Assembly: GCA_913050105.1 (NCBI GenBank)
Contig: CAJWZN010000055.1
Span: 1 to 8,438, forward strand
Length of the DNA: 8,438 nt
Direction of reading: 5' to 3'
From: an uncultured Synechococcus sp.
GTDB lineage: Bacteria; Cyanobacteriota; Cyanobacteriia; PCC-6307; Cyanobiaceae
Shown in pieces: positions 5,504 to 8,438 of this stretch. The notes beneath the pieces were generated by a model. The model did no database searches. It was not told the origin of the DNA and saw nothing but the letters and a program-made list of their open reading frames with translations. The first letter of the stretch is position 1, and the number at the start of each line of letters is the position of its first letter. Both the position numbers and the translations under genes were made by a program.

Positions 5504-6457
5504 TCATTGCGGTGGCCGGCTGCCGGGATGACGTTGCAGGTAGTCCTGCACCGCAATGGACTGCTGCTGCGCGTAGCCCACTGGCAACCACAGGTCGCCG
5601 ACAGCCGAGTTGTAATGAATTTCCCAGTGATAGAGGCCTGTGTAGGCCAGGGGGTCCTCCTCCATCAGCGAGGCATACAGCAGCACGGCACGGCCGTAAT
5701 AGTCGCTGTTGTTGTATCCCCACAGTCCCTGGCGGATGTCCTCCAAACCGCCACGGCGCACCAGATACCGAGCTGCCGCCTGGATGGCGTCATGGGGGTC
5801 GCGGATGTCGCCGGCGCCGACCCCGGCCTGCGCCCAGGTCGTGGGCAGGAACTGCATGGGCCCCTGCGCGTTCGCGACTGAGACACCGTCGATGCGTCCC
5901 ATCCCCGTTTCCACAAGATTCACAGCTGCCAGCACCTCCCAGGCAATGCCGGTGGCAGCTTCGGCTTTGCGGTAATGCTGAAGAAGCTGTTTAGCTGGTT
6001 CGGGTTGAATGATTCGCCAGGCCGGCAGGGTTGATGGACCCCTGCTCCGAGCCATGGTCAGGAATTCCCTGCGCGCCGCCAAGTGGCGTTCCGCCACGCT
6101 GCGCCAACGCTGCGGCAGAGCAGCAAGAACGGCGGCGGACCGTGCGGGCTGAGCGGACAGCACCCTGTAGATCACCTGCTGCTGATGGCCCAGATCCGGC
6201 AGCAGGCCCGGCGACGTGGAGGAATCCCGCAGGGCTGTTTCGACGCTGGCCAGCAGTTCAGCTGTGGCGACATCATCCCCTGGAACCCTGGGGTAACGGC
6301 GTTCAGCAGCAGCGCCAGCGACAGGTGCCACCAGCGAGATCTCGGATATTTCGGCTGGGCCGGCTGTCGTGTTGATCGCGGATTGATGGGTAGCCACAGC
6401 GCCGAGGCTTGTCGCCCCCAGGAGGACGGCGCTGATGAGGGCAAAGCGACGCCACAT
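5504..6457 (-). CDS. Exported lytic transglycosylase (SLT fold), 317 aa
   Basis: Lytic transglycosylases cleave the MurNAc-GlcNAc bond of peptidoglycan to leave 1,6-anhydro ends, working in the periplasm. Residues 1-22 form a signal peptide: basic MWRR, then a hydrophobic run ending near SLGAVA; no lipobox cysteine is present, so it is soluble or anchored uncleaved. Residues 23-140 are an Ala/Ser/Arg-rich region of unclear role. The catalytic domain covers about 150-275: Glu183 in NLVETGMGR is the general acid, followed by ANAQGPMQFLPTTW (195-208), DIRDPHDAIQAAARYLV (217-233) and GLWGYNNSDYY (244-254), the usual order for this fold. Where relatives generally have G-A-Q-G, this protein has N196-A-Q-G. 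The C-terminal 40 residues are not recognisable. The ATG at 6455-6457 has only a weak GAG upstream. Thirty-nine bases separate it from the DOMON-like gene stop upstream. Precise family is unassigned. Confidence 0.88.
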   Translation of the reverse strand: MWRRFALISAVLLGATSLGAVATHQSAINTTAGPAEISEISLVAPVAGAAAERRYPRVPGDDVATAELLASVETALRDSSTSPGLLPDLGHQQQVIYRVLSAQPARSAAVLAALPQRWRSVAERHLAARREFLTMARSRGPSTLPAWRIIQPEPAKQLLQHYRKAEAATGIAWEVLAAVNLVETGMGRIDGVSVANAQGPMQFLPTTWAQAGVGAGDIRDPHDAIQAAARYLVRRGGLEDIRQGLWGYNNSDYYGRAVLLYASLMEEDPLAYTGLYHWEIHYNSAVGDLWLPVGYAQQQSIAVQDYLQRHPGSRPPQ

Positions 6458-6496
6458 GGCTCAATCGCAAACCTTGGACGACCCTACCGATCCAGG

Positions 6497-7072
6497 TCAG
6501 CTTTTCAAAAAAGCACTGCGCTGATGAAAGTCGGCGCGATCGCTGGGATGGCTGATGGCCCAGTGACTCAGTCCTTTGTCCCCACGGTCCAGCACGGTGG
6601 TCAAGGCGATGTCAGGACACGTGTCCTGGGGCCACCACGGGCTCAGGTCGAGGCTGGCCTCAAGGCCCAGCTGGTGCTGCCAGCGGCGGAGATGCACCAA
6701 CGGGGGTGCCGTATGGGTCTGGTCCTCCTGGCCGCTGCGGTAGTCGTTGAAGCGATAAACAGCCCAGTCGCCATTGGCGGCCAAATTGATTTCCCAATAG
6801 CGCGATTCACCCGGAAGGCCAAGAAAAGCTTCGAAGCAGGTGCTTGTCCAAAGGCCATCGCGGCGCACCCCGTTGCGCTGTTCACCGTCGATCAGTTGCG
6901 GCGGCAGAACAAGTTCTGTAGGCGCGTTTTGGTTCAGAACCTCAAAGTTCAGGGTCAGCGAGCCGGAGATCAACCAGGAAAGGCTGGCGTTGACCTGTAA
7001 TCCCTGGGGCAGTGATGGTTCAAAAGGCACCAGCCGGAGCCTTTGTTGCAGCGTTGCTGCGGGTCTCGGCAT
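6497..7072 (-). CDS. DOMON-like domain protein, 191 aa
   Basis: The whole protein reads as a single beta-sandwich of the type annotated in cyanobacteria and proteobacteria as DOMON-like. Recognisable blocks are DGLWTSTCFEAFLG (72-85), YWEINLAANGDWAVYRFNDY (92-111) and, at the end, DRGDKGLSHWAISHPSDRAD (162-181) followed by FHQRSAF. DOMON-related folds often bind sugars or haem; none of the classical haem ligands can be assigned here, so ligand and function are unknown. There is no signal peptide or membrane helix, so it is expected in the cytoplasm, unlike most eukaryotic DOMON proteins. The ATG at 7070-7072 comes 4 bases after the kinase stop, so the two are almost certainly cotranscribed and perhaps translationally coupled. 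Confidence 0.87.
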   Translation of the reverse strand: MPRPAATLQQRLRLVPFEPSLPQGLQVNASLSWLISGSLTLNFEVLNQNAPTELVLPPQLIDGEQRNGVRRDGLWTSTCFEAFLGLPGESRYWEINLAANGDWAVYRFNDYRSGQEDQTHTAPPLVHLRRWQHQLGLEASLDLSPWWPQDTCPDIALTTVLDRGDKGLSHWAISHPSDRADFHQRSAFLKS

Positions 7073-7076
7073 GATC

Positions 7077-8177
7077 TCAGCCGGCTCGGCGATTCACGAT
7101 GGCCTGGATTTCAGGCAACTGTTGCTCGATCTGTTCGGTGAGTCGAAATTGAACGGCAGCTCGCTGAAGGTTGTGATCCGGTCTCTCGGTGCGGAAGTAG
7201 AGGTTCCCCTCGAGGTGGTCGGTGAGAAAACGCAGACCGAGCTCAAAGGGAATCAAGCGAATGCAGTTCGGCACGTAATGCCGATCCCACTCGCTGAGGA
7301 ATCCATGGGCGACGGAGAAATAACCCTCGAGGATGGCGTCGCAGAGGGTTAGATCGAATTTCACTGCTGAAAGCTCCTGAACCTCTTCTCCTGCCGGGTT
7401 GCAGCACGAGCGCAGACAGTCACCGATGTCGTAATGCACCAGCCCTGGTTTGACGGTGTCTAGATCAATGAGACCAACGGCTTTGCCACTGGTTTCATCA
7501 ATCATCACGTTGTTGATCTTGGGATCCCCATGGATTGGCCTGTGCCGTAGTTCGCCTCGCTCCAGCGCTGCTTCAAGCACGTCGACCTGATCGCGTCGCT
7601 GCTCGACGAACCGATGCAATTCATCCAAGTTGGGCTCCCCCGAGGAACAATTTCTCAGGATTTGGTCGTACCTGTGGAGGTAGCGGGGGGTGACGTGAAA
7701 TCCTTCGAGAGTGTCAGCCAGCGCACTGATCGGCAGGTCACTGATCAGGCTGTGAAACATTCCGAGTCCGTAGCCCACCTCGCGGGCATGGGAGCGGTCC
7801 CTGATCACATCCGGCGTGGTTGCCGCTCCGATGTAGGTGATTGAACGCCAGAACTCTCCGTTGTGCTCGACCCAGGGGCTCTTCTGACGGCAGGGGATGA
7901 CGCGGGGAATCTCCCAGCGGCGGCCTGCAAGTTCAGCAGGAGGCGTCGCCAGGCGGCGCTGAACGTGGGATCCCACGGCTTCGAGGTTGCGCATCACCAG
8001 CTCGGGTCGCTGGAACACGTGGGTGTTCAGGCGTTGCAACACGAAAGCCCCATCGCCTTTGCCCGCGTGGGTCACCAGGTAGGTGTCGTTGACGTTCCCC
8101 GATCCCAGGCTCCGGATTCCTGTGATCCTCTCGGGGGGATGAAATCGTGCCGCGATGGTTTCAACGGCACTGGTCAC
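7077..8177 (-). CDS. Kinase of the N-acetylhexosamine 1-kinase / aminoglycoside phosphotransferase family, 366 aa
   Basis: A cytoplasmic protein-kinase-like small-molecule kinase. Near the N-terminus, SLGSGNVNDTYLV (23-35) is the nucleotide loop and FVLQRLNTHVF (46-55) the following strand. The catalytic loop is HGDPKINNVMID (216-227) with Asp218 as base and Asn223 for magnesium; LIDLDTVKPGLVHYDIGDCL (236-255) carries the second metal aspartate, Asp238. ELGLRFLTDHLEGNLYF (312-328) and RPDHNLQRA close the C-lobe. The LQ-R-L-N, LIDLDTV-x-PGL and GLRFLTD-x-L-x-G signatures resemble NahK, which phosphorylates GlcNAc and GalNAc at C1, more than antibiotic-modifying enzymes; resistance is not implied. 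Substrate is not proven. The start is GTG at 8175-8177 with GAG a few bases upstream; no upstream in-frame ATG exists. It lies 82 bases downstream of the partial unknown gene and leads the DOMON-like gene. Confidence 0.87.
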   Translation of the reverse strand: MTSAVETIAARFHPPERITGIRSLGSGNVNDTYLVTHAGKGDGAFVLQRLNTHVFQRPELVMRNLEAVGSHVQRRLATPPAELAGRRWEIPRVIPCRQKSPWVEHNGEFWRSITYIGAATTPDVIRDRSHAREVGYGLGMFHSLISDLPISALADTLEGFHVTPRYLHRYDQILRNCSSGEPNLDELHRFVEQRRDQVDVLEAALERGELRHRPIHGDPKINNVMIDETSGKAVGLIDLDTVKPGLVHYDIGDCLRSCCNPAGEEVQELSAVKFDLTLCDAILEGYFSVAHGFLSEWDRHYVPNCIRLIPFELGLRFLTDHLEGNLYFRTERPDHNLQRAAVQFRLTEQIEQQLPEIQAIVNRRAG

Positions 8178-8223
8178 GTCGATCTCAAGAGTCTCAGAAT
8201 GGAACTCTGTAGTTGATTTTTTG

Positions 8224-8252
8224 TTTGTTCAGGCATAGGTGTGCGGAACAAA
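8224..8252. repeat. Inverted repeat TTTGTTC-N15-GAACAAA upstream of the kinase gene
   Basis: Two perfect 7-base half-sites (8224-8230 and 8246-8252) are separated by 15 bases, giving 22 bases centre to centre, about two helical turns. It lies in the 82-base gap between the partial gene and the kinase start, 47 to 75 bases upstream of the GTG. The spacing suits a dimeric regulator. There is no T-run directly after the stem on either strand, so a classical terminator is unlikely. Seven-base arms leave a fair chance of coincidence. Confidence 0.35.
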
Positions 8253-8259
8253 AGGCGAC

Positions 8260-8438
8260 TCAACTGTCCAGCTGGCTTTCGATGGAGCTCATCAGCTGCA
8301 GATAGTCCGCTGTCGTTTCGGAGCCATTGTCCTCAAGCGGTACACCACCACGCATGGCTCGTCGTGCGTTGTCCGCGATCACGGCATTCACCACCAGATC
8401 AAGGGCTTCAGGAACATCGAGGTTCTGCAGAGCCTCCG
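8260..8438 (-). CDS. Unrecognised protein, C-terminal 58 residues (partial)
   Basis: A minus-strand frame enters from the right edge and ends in TGA at 8260-8262. The visible residues include EALQNLDVPEALDLVVNAV, then IADNARRAMRGGVPL and, at the end, YLQLMSSIESQLDS. Codon choice (CTG, GCC, GAG, GAC) matches neighbouring genes, and no other frame in this stretch looks coding. The tail is helical, amphipathic and acidic with no cysteines. I do not recognise the family, and the part left of the stop is too short for a domain call. It is the upstream neighbour of the kinase and may share its transcript. Confidence 0.66.
   Translation of the reverse strand, partial: EALQNLDVPEALDLVVNAVIADNARRAMRGGVPLEDNGSETTADYLQLMSSIESQLDS

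Noticed and set aside
6536..6543. GCGATCGC octamer (HIP1)
   Set aside because: A single copy in the window, inside a coding region, carries no functional meaning; it only hints that HIP1 is not enriched here.
6083..7000. 305-codon plus-strand open frame antisense to the lytic transglycosylase and DOMON-like genes
   Set aside because: It spans two well-supported genes on the other strand, its translation has no recognisable fold, and long antisense frames are expected in high-GC coding DNA.
7077..8177. Reading the kinase as an antibiotic resistance gene because of its aminoglycoside phosphotransferase fold
   Set aside because: Its signatures fit the NahK-like sugar kinase branch and the context is chromosomal housekeeping with no mobile element.

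Overview
The window looks like a core or near-core stretch of a marine picocyanobacterial chromosome, most likely a Synechococcus of the high-GC marine clade. This rests on moderately high GC by eye, the gene set (an acetyl-type MetA next to MetY, a DOMON-like protein, an AlkB-like oxygenase, and several small or mid-sized proteins resembling conserved unknowns I recall from marine Synechococcus), and the near absence of the HIP1 octamer common in many freshwater cyanobacteria (one copy seen, 6536-6543). Assignment is by recognition only; no database search was run. I saw no tRNA, rRNA, insertion sequence, CRISPR array or phage module.

Left part (1-2547), mixed strands. The window opens with the 3' end of a polar amino acid ABC transporter ATPase on the plus strand, followed by a doubtful small ORF whose ATG overlaps the ATPase stop. 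A 68-residue conserved-looking protein lies on the minus strand, divergent from an AEC-family permease on the plus strand. The permease converges on an AlkB-like 2-oxoglutarate/Fe(II) oxygenase (minus strand), which is divergent from a 96-residue zinc-ribbon protein resembling DUF723 (plus strand).

Right part (2523-8438), all minus strand. In transcription order: the C-terminus of an unrecognised protein entering from the right edge; a kinase of the N-acetylhexosamine 1-kinase/aminoglycoside phosphotransferase type; a DOMON-like protein 4 bases later; an exported lytic transglycosylase; an unrecognised 226-residue protein; O-acetylhomoserine sulfhydrylase (metY); and homoserine O-acyltransferase (metA). 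Gaps are 4 to 82 bases, so one or two transcripts are likely. metY and metA form a two-step direct-sulfhydrylation route: MetA activates homoserine and MetY adds sulfide to give homocysteine. MetA carries Glu at the position reported to favour acetyl-CoA, which fits a MetY that uses O-acetylhomoserine.

The region is mostly ordinary housekeeping sequence and I see no convincing new multi-gene system. The points most worth checking are the acyl specificity of MetA, the unknown gene just upstream of metY-metA, the small proteins at both ends of the left part, the kinase/DOMON/lytic transglycosylase cluster, and an inverted repeat upstream of the kinase.
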